In this document: one piece after another, positions 1-6,383 of the stretch | How the letters are laid out: every line of letters starts with the position of its first letter | How positions within the stretch are numbered: position 1 is the first letter of the stretch | Assembly: GCA_030613765.1 (NCBI GenBank) | Contig: JAUWLI010000068.1 | Span: 1-11,039 of the forward strand | Source: Phycisphaerae bacterium | GTDB taxonomy: Bacteria > Planctomycetota > Phycisphaerae > Sedimentisphaerales > SG8-4 | DNA: 11,039 nucleotides | Reading direction: 5' to 3' | Translations under genes and position numbers: made by a program | Notes under the pieces: model-generated | What the model was told of the DNA's origin: nothing | The model's database searches: none | What the model saw: the letters and a program-made list of their open reading frames with translations, nothing else

Positions 1-62
1 AAGCATGCTGGATGTTGATTAAAGAGTTCCTGCTCAATGAAAAAGGCGTGAAAGGAAGGTGA
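1..62 (+). CDS. C-terminal tail of an unrecognised upstream gene (partial)
   Basis: The third forward frame is open from the left edge to a TGA at 60-62 and reads ACWMLIKEFLLNEKGVKGR; the other two forward frames hit stops within the first 30 bases. The tail ends where the larB ribosome binding site begins, so the two genes are probably co-transcribed and translationally coupled. The fragment is too short to assign to a family. It does not obviously match the ends of LarC or LarE, the usual larB partners. It could also be a chance open stretch. Confidence 0.45.
   Translation, partial: ACWMLIKEFLLNEKGVKGR
52..61 (+). promoter_or_regulatory. Shine-Dalgarno that supports the ATT start of larB
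   Basis: The purine block AAGGAAGGTG ends a few bases before ATT at 66, an ideal distance. It is 70-80 bases from the GTG at 135, far too distant to serve that codon. It overlaps the last codons of the upstream gene. Confidence 0.65.
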
Positions 63-65
63 AAT

Positions 66-833
66 ATTCAGGCAGAACAATTAAAACAATTATTTGAACA
101 GGTCAAAAACGGCACAGTTGGTATAGACGAGGCAGTGGAAAAGCTTCGCCATCTTCCGTTCGAGGATTTGGGGTTTGCGTGCGTTGACCATCATCGGCAA
201 ATTCGGCGTGGGTTTCCGGAAGTTATTTACTGTCCCAACAAGACCACGGAGCAAATAATCAAAATCTTCGAGAGCCTTGCCGCGAAAGGCAATAACGTGT
301 TGGCTACGAGGGCGGAGGAAGATGTTTTCGAGGCGCTTTCCAAGACGAAGAAATTTCCACAGGCGCGATACGAGAAATTAGCCAGAGCGATTGTCCTTGA
401 GCAGAAAGAGCCGGAGGGGTCTGAAGCTGTGCTGCCGATAGTTACGGCAGGGACGGCGGACCTACCGGTTGCAGAGGAAGCGAAAGTAACGGCAGAGATT
501 ATGGGCCAGCGAACGGAGATGGTTTGCGACGTTGGAGTAGCGGGCCTGCATAGATTGTTCGGACATCTGCCAAAACTACAGAACGCCAATGTGATTATTG
601 TTGTAGCAGGGATGGAAGGGGCATTGGCCAGTGTCATGGGGGGGCTGGTCAGCTGTCCGGTGATTGCGGTACCGACCAGTGTGGGATATGGTTCGAGCTT
701 CGAAGGGCTGTCGGCACTTCTGACAATGCTCAATAGCTGTGCGGCCGGTGTCAGCGTGGTCAATATCGACGGCGGATTTTCCGCAGCGGTTACAGCGACC
801 CTTATAAACAAAAAAATAGAAGCAGGAAAGTAG
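66..833 (+). CDS. larB: LarB, nickel-pincer nucleotide biosynthesis carboxylase/hydrolase, probable ATT start
   Basis: LarB-family proteins carboxylate the pyridinium ring of nicotinic acid adenine dinucleotide and release AMP, giving the first intermediate of the nickel-pincer nucleotide used by lactate racemase and related LarA enzymes. The N-terminal LPFEDLGFACVDHHR stretch is the LarB hallmark. It is followed by a PurE-like domain with VTAGTADLPVAEEA, VAGMEGALASVMGGL and PTSVGYG. The Cys in NSCAAG, about residue 225 from the ATT start, is the likely nucleophile by family comparison. The first ATG/GTG/TTG-type start in frame is GTG at 135, but this would cut off a helix (QLKQLFEQVKNG..GIDEAVEKL) that the family has. 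The frame is open back to ATT at 66, which has a strong Shine-Dalgarno six bases upstream. The length from ATT is 255 residues, normal for LarB. No larC, larE or larA follows; the next gene is convergent. Confidence 0.9.
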   Translation: MQAEQLKQLFEQVKNGTVGIDEAVEKLRHLPFEDLGFACVDHHRQIRRGFPEVIYCPNKTTEQIIKIFESLAAKGNNVLATRAEEDVFEALSKTKKFPQARYEKLARAIVLEQKEPEGSEAVLPIVTAGTADLPVAEEAKVTAEIMGQRTEMVCDVGVAGLHRLFGHLPKLQNANVIIVVAGMEGALASVMGGLVSCPVIAVPTSVGYGSSFEGLSALLTMLNSCAAGVSVVNIDGGFSAAVTATLINKKIEAGK

Positions 834-1027
834 AAAGGCAGAAGCTTGTCCCCACGAAAGCGGGAAACAGGGGCTTGCCAGCCTACAGCGGAACAGGATA
901 CTCAAAACCAAAGGCTAACGACCTGCCGGGGGATAGGTGCTGTGTTATCCTTACCCCACATTCTTAACAATGCTTAATTCAGCCGCGTGTTTTTTGCGTC
1001 GACTGCGTGGTGTTATTATGTGATTTG
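834..1027. other. Intergenic spacer between convergent larB and protease genes
   Basis: No credible gene is seen in these 194 bases. There is a short hairpin at 851-864, CCCAC / GCGGG around a GAAA loop, which pairs better on the minus strand where the mismatch becomes a G-U pair. A second imperfect hairpin lies at 928-957, with GGATA at 931-935 facing TATCC at 946-950 and flanking G and C runs. Neither is followed by a clear T run on either strand, so neither can be called an intrinsic terminator with confidence. A T6 run sits at about 990-995 without a good stem before it. Confidence 0.4.
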
Positions 1028-1756
1028 CTACCCGACATTGCCGACCAAAATGTCTATTGGAGTCTTGTAGGCCCGAATAGAAATGGCCCATATCTCATTG
1101 GTTCTTACACAACCTTTACATACGAGTCCTACGAGTACTCTTGTATCACTCAGAATTGGCGCCCCACTACACCCTTGAAAATGCTCGTGTCCGGGATGGG
1201 AAAACGGCAAAGAGAACACATGATAGTTGTCCTCTGTGCGCAGGAATGACAAACCGGAATAAATACGCGGTTCGCCGCCAAAGTAGGCCTGGCCAAAATG
1301 ATTCTCAAGAGTTGGTTTTACCACCCCGCAGAATCCGAATTTGTTGGCTGGCTGTGGCACATCTTCTAGGCTCGGTGTGTGAACCGTAATTGGTGTTTCG
1401 AATTTCACAACGTTTGCCGGTGCTTCGATCTCCTGCCTATATGCACACACGCTGGACGGCACTTCAATGTATGAGAAATCAACATCATCGAGCATGGGCT
1501 TGGACAACGATCCTTTTGCCAGAAAGTGCATTGCCCCTAATTGATATGTCTCTGTGCCCTTGCCTGGCACGTACCTGAGCTGAATTGCCCAGTTCCCCTG
1601 GTCTCCTGTGGCATGAGATACCGTGAGAAGTACTCTCTTGCCGGAATAGTTAATTAGGCATCCTGATGCAATGCCCGTGGGAAGTCTTTGGCTATTCAAC
1701 CGAACCAGTGTAACGCTGGAAAGCAAGAGACGCTTCTGAAACCCAATATCGTTCAT
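1028..1756 (-). CDS. Trypsin-like (chymotrypsin-fold) serine protease, cytoplasmic, in a hicBA cluster
   Basis: This 242-residue protein shows a chymotrypsin-type catalytic triad in the right order: His48 in LLTVSHA, Asp93 in DDVDFSYI and Ser197 in GCSGAPIL. The region before His48 (GIASGCLINYSGKRVLLTVSHA) matches the beta-strand lead-in typical of trypsin-like peptidases, and LVGLVCKG after the Ser resembles the strand after the nucleophile. It is a single protease domain with no signal peptide, membrane segment, PDZ or other added domain, so it probably acts inside the cell. The ATG at 1756 is preceded by GGGAAG about 12 bases upstream. It lies 37 bases after hicA on the same strand with no terminator between, so it is likely read from the hicB promoter. 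The substrate is unknown. Simple trypsin-like peptidases occur in bacterial defence and stress systems, but a role here is inference. A proteolytically inactive homologue is unlikely because all three triad residues are present. Confidence 0.8.
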   Translation of the reverse strand: MNDIGFQKRLLLSSVTLVRLNSQRLPTGIASGCLINYSGKRVLLTVSHATGDQGNWAIQLRYVPGKGTETYQLGAMHFLAKGSLSKPMLDDVDFSYIEVPSSVCAYRQEIEAPANVVKFETPITVHTPSLEDVPQPANKFGFCGVVKPTLENHFGQAYFGGEPRIYSGLSFLRTEDNYHVFSLPFSHPGHEHFQGCSGAPILSDTRVLVGLVCKGCVRTNEIWAISIRAYKTPIDILVGNVG

Positions 1757-1793
1757 TAGCTCAACTTCCCAATGACACGTAACATTGTTTATG

Positions 1794-2033
1794 TTAGAAC
1801 AATTCTTTAATTAAATCGCCTTTGTTTATTTTGAAATGGACAGCGATATCGCTCAAGATATTACTCAATGTGCCTATTTTAAGGTATTTATGGGCAGGGA
1901 TAGTGATATGGTGTTCGCCTTTGGATGTAGTGGTAAGTCGTATATGACTGCCGGTTTGCCGGGTTATTTCATAGTCGTATTTTTTAAGAAGTTTTGCGAG
2001 CTCTACCCCGCTGATTTCACGCGGAAGTTTCAT
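1794..2033 (-). CDS. hicA: HicA-type toxin, mRNA interferase
   Basis: This 79-residue protein has the HicA double-stranded-RNA-binding fold signature: an N-terminal SGVELAKLLKKYDYE helix, the QTGSHIRLT motif with the catalytic His at residue 30, and the later HHITIPAHKYLKIGTLSNIL segment. HicA toxins cleave mRNA and stop translation until HicB neutralises them. The length is normal and the catalytic His is present, so it should be active. Its ATG overlaps the hicB stop in an ATGA arrangement (2030-2033), so it is translated by coupling to hicB. No strong Shine-Dalgarno of its own is seen. Confidence 0.93.
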   Translation of the reverse strand: MKLPREISGVELAKLLKKYDYEITRQTGSHIRLTTTSKGEHHITIPAHKYLKIGTLSNILSDIAVHFKINKGDLIKELF

Positions 2034-2236
2034 ATTGTTATTACTTCATCCTTTACTATGTGTAAGCGTACAATATGGGGAACCTCTTTTGCGTCAAAGT
2101 GGCATTTTATCGCGTCTTTGATATTTTCCTTCAGCTCGTTCAACGTTTCGCCTTCGGTATGAATAGAGTAACCGAGAGCTTTAGCAGTGTAACCACCCTC
2201 ATCAGAATCTTCAACGACAAATATAATTTCACTCAT
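2030..2236 (-). CDS. hicB: HicB-type antitoxin, short form
   Basis: This 68-residue protein carries the HicB N-terminal partial RNase H-like fold: IIFVVEDSDEGGYTAKALGYSIHTEGETLNELKENIKDAI. It should bind and block HicA, encoded next to it. Unlike longer HicB proteins, it has no C-terminal helix-turn-helix or ribbon-helix-helix DNA-binding domain, so autoregulation of the operon by HicB alone is uncertain. Antitoxin-before-toxin order is one of the known HicAB arrangements. The ATG has GGAG at 2247-2250 on this strand, ten bases upstream, and a consensus promoter further up. Confidence 0.9.
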   Translation of the reverse strand: MSEIIFVVEDSDEGGYTAKALGYSIHTEGETLNELKENIKDAIKCHFDAKEVPHIVRLHIVKDEVITI

Positions 2237-2266
2237 AGGTTTTAATCTCCGCTAAAATCGGCAGAT

Positions 2267-2322
2267 TCTTTTATTTATTGGTTTATTATAATCTTTCCTG
2301 TATGCTTGTCAAATCTTTTATT
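2267..2322. repeat. Direct repeat flanking the hicB promoter, possible operator
   Basis: The 9-mer TCTTTTATT occurs at 2267-2275 and again at 2314-2322 in the same orientation, 47 bases start to start. One copy lies just upstream of the -35 box and the other just downstream of the -10 box of the hicB promoter. The placement is what an operator pair would have. The sequence is AT-rich and could match by chance. Confidence 0.35.
2285..2312 (-). promoter_or_regulatory. Consensus sigma-70 promoter for hicB-hicA-protease
   Basis: On the minus strand TTGACA (2307-2312) and TATAAT (2285-2290) are both exact consensus hexamers with a 16-base spacer. Transcription would start near 2278, giving a leader of about 40 bases that contains GGAG before the hicB ATG. 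Such a strong promoter is common for toxin-antitoxin units that are held down by feedback. Confidence 0.85.
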
Positions 2323-2349
2323 GACCATATTCTACATTATTTGTAATAT
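2321..2349 (+). promoter_or_regulatory. Candidate sigma-70 promoter for nnrD
   Basis: TTGACC (2321-2326) is followed after 17 bases by TAATAT (2344-2349), about 40 bases before the nnrD ATG. It matches five of six and four of six consensus positions. Together with the hicB promoter this makes 2237-2391 a divergent promoter region. Confidence 0.5.
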
Positions 2350-2391
2350 TATGCATAGCATGCCTTACGGCACTGCTTGAGACGTTTTTGT

Positions 2392-3252
2392 ATGAAGATA
2401 ATAGAATCTATCTCAAAACTAAAACCGAGAAAACATGATGCTCATAAAGGCGACTTTGGCAAGGTTTGTATCATTGCCGGCAGCGTTGGTATGAGCGGAG
2501 CTGCTGCTCTTGCGGGCCGGGCCGCGCTGCGGTGTGGTGCGGGGCTCGTACGGATTGCGACGCCGAAGAGTGTTCTCCCGATAGTAGCATCCATCGAGCC
2601 ATCGTTTACCACTATCGCCCTACCGGAAAACTACATGGGGCAAATATCGGCCAAGGCAGTCAATATTATACTTGATGCTGTTAATGATAATGATGTGCTG
2701 GCGTTCGGACCGGGCGTTGGTGTCAGCGGCGGTCTTCAATCAGTCCTGCAAAGCCTACTCGAACAGGATGGACTTCGGCTGATTATAGACGCGGACGGCT
2801 TAAATAACCTGGCCAAGATGAAAGACTGGCCTGTCAAACTGAAAGCAGGACTTATCTTGACGCCTCATCCGGGCGAGATGAGAAGATTATGGTCGGGGGT
2901 GTTTAGAGAAGAGCCGCCGAGCGACCGCCAAGAGCAGGCAACACAATTAGCACGTCAGACGAAAACTGTGGTTGCCCTGAAAGGTGCAGGGACAGTTGTC
3001 ACCGATGGGGGAAAAGTATATGTCAATCAAACGGGCAATCCCGGTATGGCGACAGCCGGGTCCGGCGATGTTTTAACAGGGGCTATCGTAGCATTGGCGG
3101 GCCAAGGTTTAAACAACTTTGACGCTGCGGTTCTCGGTGTTTACCTTCACGGTTTAGCTGGTGACATTGCAGCGGAAAAGGTGGGTCAGGTCAGCTTAAT
3201 GACTACTGATATAATCGATTCACTGCCGGATGCGTTTTTGAAAGACATGTAA
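2392..3252 (+). CDS. nnrD: ADP-dependent NAD(P)H-hydrate dehydratase, stand-alone domain
   Basis: The enzyme uses ADP to dehydrate the damaged S-hydrate of NADH or NADPH back to the normal cofactor, a cytoplasmic metabolite-repair reaction. The 286-residue protein has the ribokinase-like motifs of the family in order: KGDFGKVCIIAGS (about 19-31), AFGPGVG (104-110), the IIDADGLN stretch (131-138), LTPHPGEM (156-163) and NPGMATAGSGDVLTG (216-230) with the catalytic Asp226. The N-terminal NnrE epimerase domain found in fused bacterial proteins is absent, and no nnrE is in the window. The frame could begin at TTG 2377, but the ATG at 2392 fits family starts better. Its ribosome binding site is weak. 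A terminator is not evident in the 10 bases separating it from the convergent YkgJ-type gene. Confidence 0.93.
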   Translation: MKIIESISKLKPRKHDAHKGDFGKVCIIAGSVGMSGAAALAGRAALRCGAGLVRIATPKSVLPIVASIEPSFTTIALPENYMGQISAKAVNIILDAVNDNDVLAFGPGVGVSGGLQSVLQSLLEQDGLRLIIDADGLNNLAKMKDWPVKLKAGLILTPHPGEMRRLWSGVFREEPPSDRQEQATQLARQTKTVVALKGAGTVVTDGGKVYVNQTGNPGMATAGSGDVLTGAIVALAGQGLNNFDAAVLGVYLHGLAGDIAAEKVGQVSLMTTDIIDSLPDAFLKDM

Positions 3253-3262
3253 TAGTCCTGGT

Positions 3263-4094
3263 TTACGCAACGACTTCTGTATAATTCTTCGAGGCCATCT
3301 CTTTTACAATCTCAAGAAACCGCTCTACCATCATCGCAGCAGGCCAGGTCCGGTCAGCACGCTGCTTGTTTTGCTCGTACCATGCCATCGTCAAGGGCAG
3401 TATCACCGCCTCGGCGGCGGTACCCTCAAAGTCGCTGGCCAATTGAGCAAGAGCATTTGGCATTTTCACCGGCATCTGAACCACTTCTGCGATACTCTGC
3501 TCGCCTCCGCACGCGTCGGCAGAACCCTTTACAAAAAGCTCCCTGCACGCCATCGGTCTCTGCTGATAAATGGTACACAGACCTTTGCAGAGAAAAGGAC
3601 ATGGCAGCTTCAAACTCGCATACCAGCTCAACACTAGATTCAGTTCGGCCGGGGCTGCCTGGGATGGCTCTGTTGTCTGGTCCAGAAATGTTTTGATTCA
3701 AGATACGGTGTGCAGCAAGGAGACAGGCCCTCAGCATTGGTTCTCGCTGATTTGTGGGTGCGGCTGAAATCTCCTCGTTCAACCGAAGCGCTTCCGGAAC
3801 CGACAATGGTACAAGGTAAGGACCGCAACAGGCTGCACAGCCTTTGCGGCACGGGATTCGGCCTCCTTCTCTGCATATGCTTTCAACTACGACGTCGGTA
3901 ATTTTTGTGCAAATCGTGCGTGCCAGCGGGACAATGTCGGCCAGTGTTGCCTGACCTTTGACCACAGCAATACTAAAATCTACCTCTTTGCCGAGGATAC
4001 CAAGCTCAAGACCGATAACCTCAGTTGCGTTGTTGTCACTTTCACCCGTCCCTATGGGCTCCATCCCGATCGTTTTCTCAGGATTTTCAGCCAC
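3263..4094 (-). pseudogene. YkgJ-family cysteine-cluster protein, interrupted by a one-base frameshift
   Basis: YkgJ-type proteins (zinc- or iron-chelating cysteine-cluster domain) have an early C-x3-C-x2-CC motif and a later CPFL..G.C.IY..RP..CR motif. Both are present here but in different frames. The first frame from GTG 4094 gives CRKGCAACC (Cys82, 86, 89, 90) and SVPEALRL, then loses family resemblance after about residue 134. The second frame, open from 3697 down to 3263, supplies FLDQTTEPSQ, LPCPFLCKGLCTIYQQRPMACREL and the C-terminus. Removing one A from the A4 run (minus strand, 3691-3694) would join RILNQ directly to TFLDQTTEPSQ and restore a protein of about 277 residues. This may be a recent mutation or an assembly error. 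The first frame left alone would end at 3426 with a scrambled tail. The function in the cell is not established for this family. Confidence 0.82.
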
Positions 4095-4211
4095 TACATA
4101 GCTTTCAATCCCCCCGTTAGCACTTCCGGAAACCGCTTGTCAGTGGAATTCAACAAACCCGTTGCTTCTACTGCGCCTCTGATGCTCACCATACTATCGT
4201 CCACACAGGGC

Positions 4212-4230
4212 AGCAGATTAACTGCTAATC
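4212..4230. repeat. Nested short inverted repeats, possible operator
   Basis: AGCAG-ATTAA-CTGCT (4212-4226) and GATTA-ACTGC-TAATC (4216-4230) are two overlapping 15-base inverted repeats, each with perfect 5-base arms around a 5-base centre. They lie about 80 bases upstream of the symporter -35 region. They could be a regulator site, a cruciform or chance. Confidence 0.3.
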
Positions 4231-4306
4231 ATGCAATTCGGACAATCGACCCGGATATGCGAGTGTGTTTTTCGGGGCGCTTATGCATTTATAGGTTTCT
4301 ATTTTG

Positions 4307-4334
4307 TTGCGGTTAATACCAAAGAAGCTATAAT
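4307..4334 (+). promoter_or_regulatory. Candidate promoter for the symporter-kinase genes
   Basis: An exact TATAAT (4329-4334) follows a weak TTGCGG -35 (4307-4312) after 16 bases. It would give a purine-rich leader of about 110 bases before the symporter ATG. The poor -35 box suggests help from an activator, if the site is real. Confidence 0.45.
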
Positions 4335-4451
4335 GGCGGGCAGTGTGGTGAGATTGGAGAAAGCAAGGACGTTGCTATGCGGTGTATCGCAAAATGGAAA
4401 TCTTAGTGAGATAACAGAGAAGGAAAGCGAAAAGAAAGAAAGGGATTTATT

Positions 4452-6356
4452 ATGGAATTAAGCGGCTTAGATATTGGGATATTAGCGGTATTCTTCGTTT
4501 GTGTAATTTCCGTAGGGTTGTTCAAGAGCCGGAAAGAAAAAACCAGCGAGGATTATTTTCTGGCGGGTCGAGGGCTGAAATGGTGGTTGATTGGATTCTC
4601 ACTAATCGCAGCGAACATCTCTGCCGAGCAGTTTGTTGGAATGTCCGGGCAGGCGGCCAAGGGCTCTATCGGTTTGGCGGTGGCGAGCTACGAATGGGTC
4701 GCAGCGATAACACTGATTGTGGTGGCGTTTTTCTTTTTGCCGAAGTTTCTCAAGAGCGGGATTTTCACGATACCTGAATACTTAGAGTACCGTTTCAATC
4801 ACACGTCCCGATTAGTGATGTCTCTTTTGATGGTGATTATTTATTTGGGAGTAACCATCCCAACAGTGATATATCTCGGTGCTAAAGCTCTTAATCCTTT
4901 GTTTAGTGAAGAGTTGATGGGCATACCAATCAACCTCACGACGCTCTCGTGGTTTGTCGGTATCCTGGCGGGTATATATGTCGCAGCGGGAGGCCTGAAG
5001 GCATGCGCGTGGGCGGACCTGATTCAAGGGTCGGCACTGATAATCGGCGGCGCGGTGATAATGGTTCTGGCGTTTATGGCACTGGACGATCCGAGCAGGT
5101 TTGGGATCAATGCTGCAGCGGTGAATTCATCTTTAGGTTTGGGTGAGGGCGCAGCGTTCGGTGATAAGTTTGCTGCTCTCAAAGAAAGCAGTATGCACAT
5201 GGCGCTGCCGCGGACCAGCACCTTTCTTCCGTGGACGGCATTGCTGTTGGGGATATGGATTCCGAACTTCTATTACTGGGGCCTGAACCAATACATCATG
5301 CAGAGAACACTGGGAGCCCACTCTTTGCGTGAAGGTCAAAGGGGTGTTGTGTTTGCCGCCTTCCTGAAGCTGATTATTCCTTTTATTGTGTGCATTCCGG
5401 GGATTATTGCGTTCACATTATATGCGGGGAAGATGCAGGAGAACGCAATGAAAGAGGAGTCTCTGAACAAGCCTGTATTAGAGGTATTTGCCCAAGTCAA
5501 AAACACACCGGCTGAAGCGGTGATGGTTATTCCGTTCGACAGCGACTTTGCGCAATTGCAGCCGCAGCTTGCAACAGAGGTGCTAACATTCAATGCGGCA
5601 GTTCTTGGGAAGGCTGCACCGGCGGGCGAGGACCTCAGTGGAATCAACGCAGCACTACTCAAGGGGGTGGACGATAGTCACCCCGATGTCGAAATCCGTC
5701 AGGAATTAGTGGGCTATGATTACGATGGCGCATTTCCGCTGTTGATTCGGTACCTGACTCCGCACGGTTTGCGGGGATTCGTACTGGCAGCGTTGATGGG
5801 AGCAGTGATTAGCTCTCTGGCATCGATGCTGAACGCAGCTTCGACAATCTTTACGATGGATATTTACAGGGAATGGTTCAATAAGAAGGCAGCACAGAAA
5901 TCTCTGGTATGGGTAGGTCGCTGTTGCGTGCCGGTCGGTGTGTTCATCGGGTGTCTAATCGCGCCGCTTTTGGCAAATCCGAGATTCAAAGGCGCTTTCG
6001 CTTACATTCAAGAGTTCCAGGGATTCATATCACCGGGTGTGCTGACTATCTTCCTATTTGGATTGTTTGTGAAAAAGACGCCGAGGTATTGTGGTGTTCT
6101 GGGACTGATTCTGAGCCCGATTATCTACGGGATTTTGTTCTTCGGCTGGGGCGATATGGCATTTCTGAACCGTATGGGAATCACGGTAGGTGCTATTGCG
6201 GCTGTTCTGCTATTAGTTACATTGATCAAGCCGTTGAAGGAACAAATCACTCTGCCGGAGCAGACGAAGATTGAGCTGAACTGGTCTAAGGGTTCTGTGT
6301 ACTTCGGCTTGTTTGTGGTGTTCCTGACAGTAGTGCTTTACATCATTTTCTGGTAA
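4452..6356 (+). CDS. Sodium/sugar symporter, SSS family, vSGLT-like
   Basis: This inner-membrane protein of the solute:sodium symporter family has a LeuT-type fold with about 14 membrane segments and would import a hexose with Na+. It closely resembles Vibrio vSGLT: NISAEQFVGMSG and SIGLAVASYEWVAAITLI (about 55-89), YYWGLNQYIMQRTL (274-287), VVFAAFLKL (299-307), SSLASMLNAASTIFTMDIY (454-472) and AYIQEF (517-522). The positions that contact galactose in vSGLT are kept: Gln60, Glu81, Asn279, Lys306 and Gln520. Ser454/Ser455 correspond to the Na2 site. At 634 residues it is longer than vSGLT. The extra length, about 70 residues, falls between about 325 and 425, in the external loop between the membrane helices ending near YAGK and beginning near GLRGF. 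AGGG at 4441-4444 supports the ATG. The kinase follows 27 bases later. The substrate (galactose or a close hexose) is inferred. Confidence 0.9.
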   Translation: MELSGLDIGILAVFFVCVISVGLFKSRKEKTSEDYFLAGRGLKWWLIGFSLIAANISAEQFVGMSGQAAKGSIGLAVASYEWVAAITLIVVAFFFLPKFLKSGIFTIPEYLEYRFNHTSRLVMSLLMVIIYLGVTIPTVIYLGAKALNPLFSEELMGIPINLTTLSWFVGILAGIYVAAGGLKACAWADLIQGSALIIGGAVIMVLAFMALDDPSRFGINAAAVNSSLGLGEGAAFGDKFAALKESSMHMALPRTSTFLPWTALLLGIWIPNFYYWGLNQYIMQRTLGAHSLREGQRGVVFAAFLKLIIPFIVCIPGIIAFTLYAGKMQENAMKEESLNKPVLEVFAQVKNTPAEAVMVIPFDSDFAQLQPQLATEVLTFNAAVLGKAAPAGEDLSGINAALLKGVDDSHPDVEIRQELVGYDYDGAFPLLIRYLTPHGLRGFVLAALMGAVISSLASMLNAASTIFTMDIYREWFNKKAAQKSLVWVGRCCVPVGVFIGCLIAPLLANPRFKGAFAYIQEFQGFISPGVLTIFLFGLFVKKTPRYCGVLGLILSPIIYGILFFGWGDMAFLNRMGITVGAIAAVLLLVTLIKPLKEQITLPEQTKIELNWSKGSVYFGLFVVFLTVVLYIIFW

Positions 6357-6383
6357 TAGATATAACTAACGAGGAACGAAAGA

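Larger units (their letters stand above)
4095..4451. other. Divergent intergenic region between the YkgJ-type gene and the symporter
   Basis: These 357 bases hold no gene I can support. They contain a nested inverted repeat (4212-4230), a TATAAT-type promoter for the symporter (4307-4334) and a purine-rich leader ending in AAAGAAAGGG just before the ATG at 4452. No convincing minus-strand promoter for the YkgJ-type gene was found. The in-frame extension upstream of its GTG is open to 4139 but has no standard start codon. Confidence 0.5.

Noticed and set aside
227..811. Long minus-strand frame inside larB
   Set aside because: It is an opposite-strand shadow of larB; its composition is low-complexity Ser/Ala/Thr typical of such shadows and larB is clearly the real gene.
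851..957. Intergenic hairpins as a bidirectional terminator for larB and the protease
   Set aside because: The stems are short or imperfect and lack a following T run on either strand, so I recorded them only in the spacer description.
2377..2391. TTG start for nnrD, adding five residues
   Set aside because: ATG 2392 is closer to family N-termini and TTG 2377 has no better ribosome binding site.
834..2391. Integration-site repeats bounding the hicBA-protease cluster
   Set aside because: I compared the two flanks by eye and found no convincing direct or inverted repeat, integrase or transposase.
3697..3704. Programmed +1 frameshift of the prfB kind in the YkgJ-type gene
   Set aside because: There is no in-frame stop at the shift point in the first frame and no upstream Shine-Dalgarno-like stimulator. 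A simple indel in the A4 run gives a better protein.
4231..4461. A 76-codon plus-strand frame overlapping the symporter start, which might be a leader peptide
   Set aside because: It shows no recognisable family, its start lies upstream of the likely promoter, and the internal ATG at 4333 falls inside the TATAAT box. The overlap with the symporter is probably chance.
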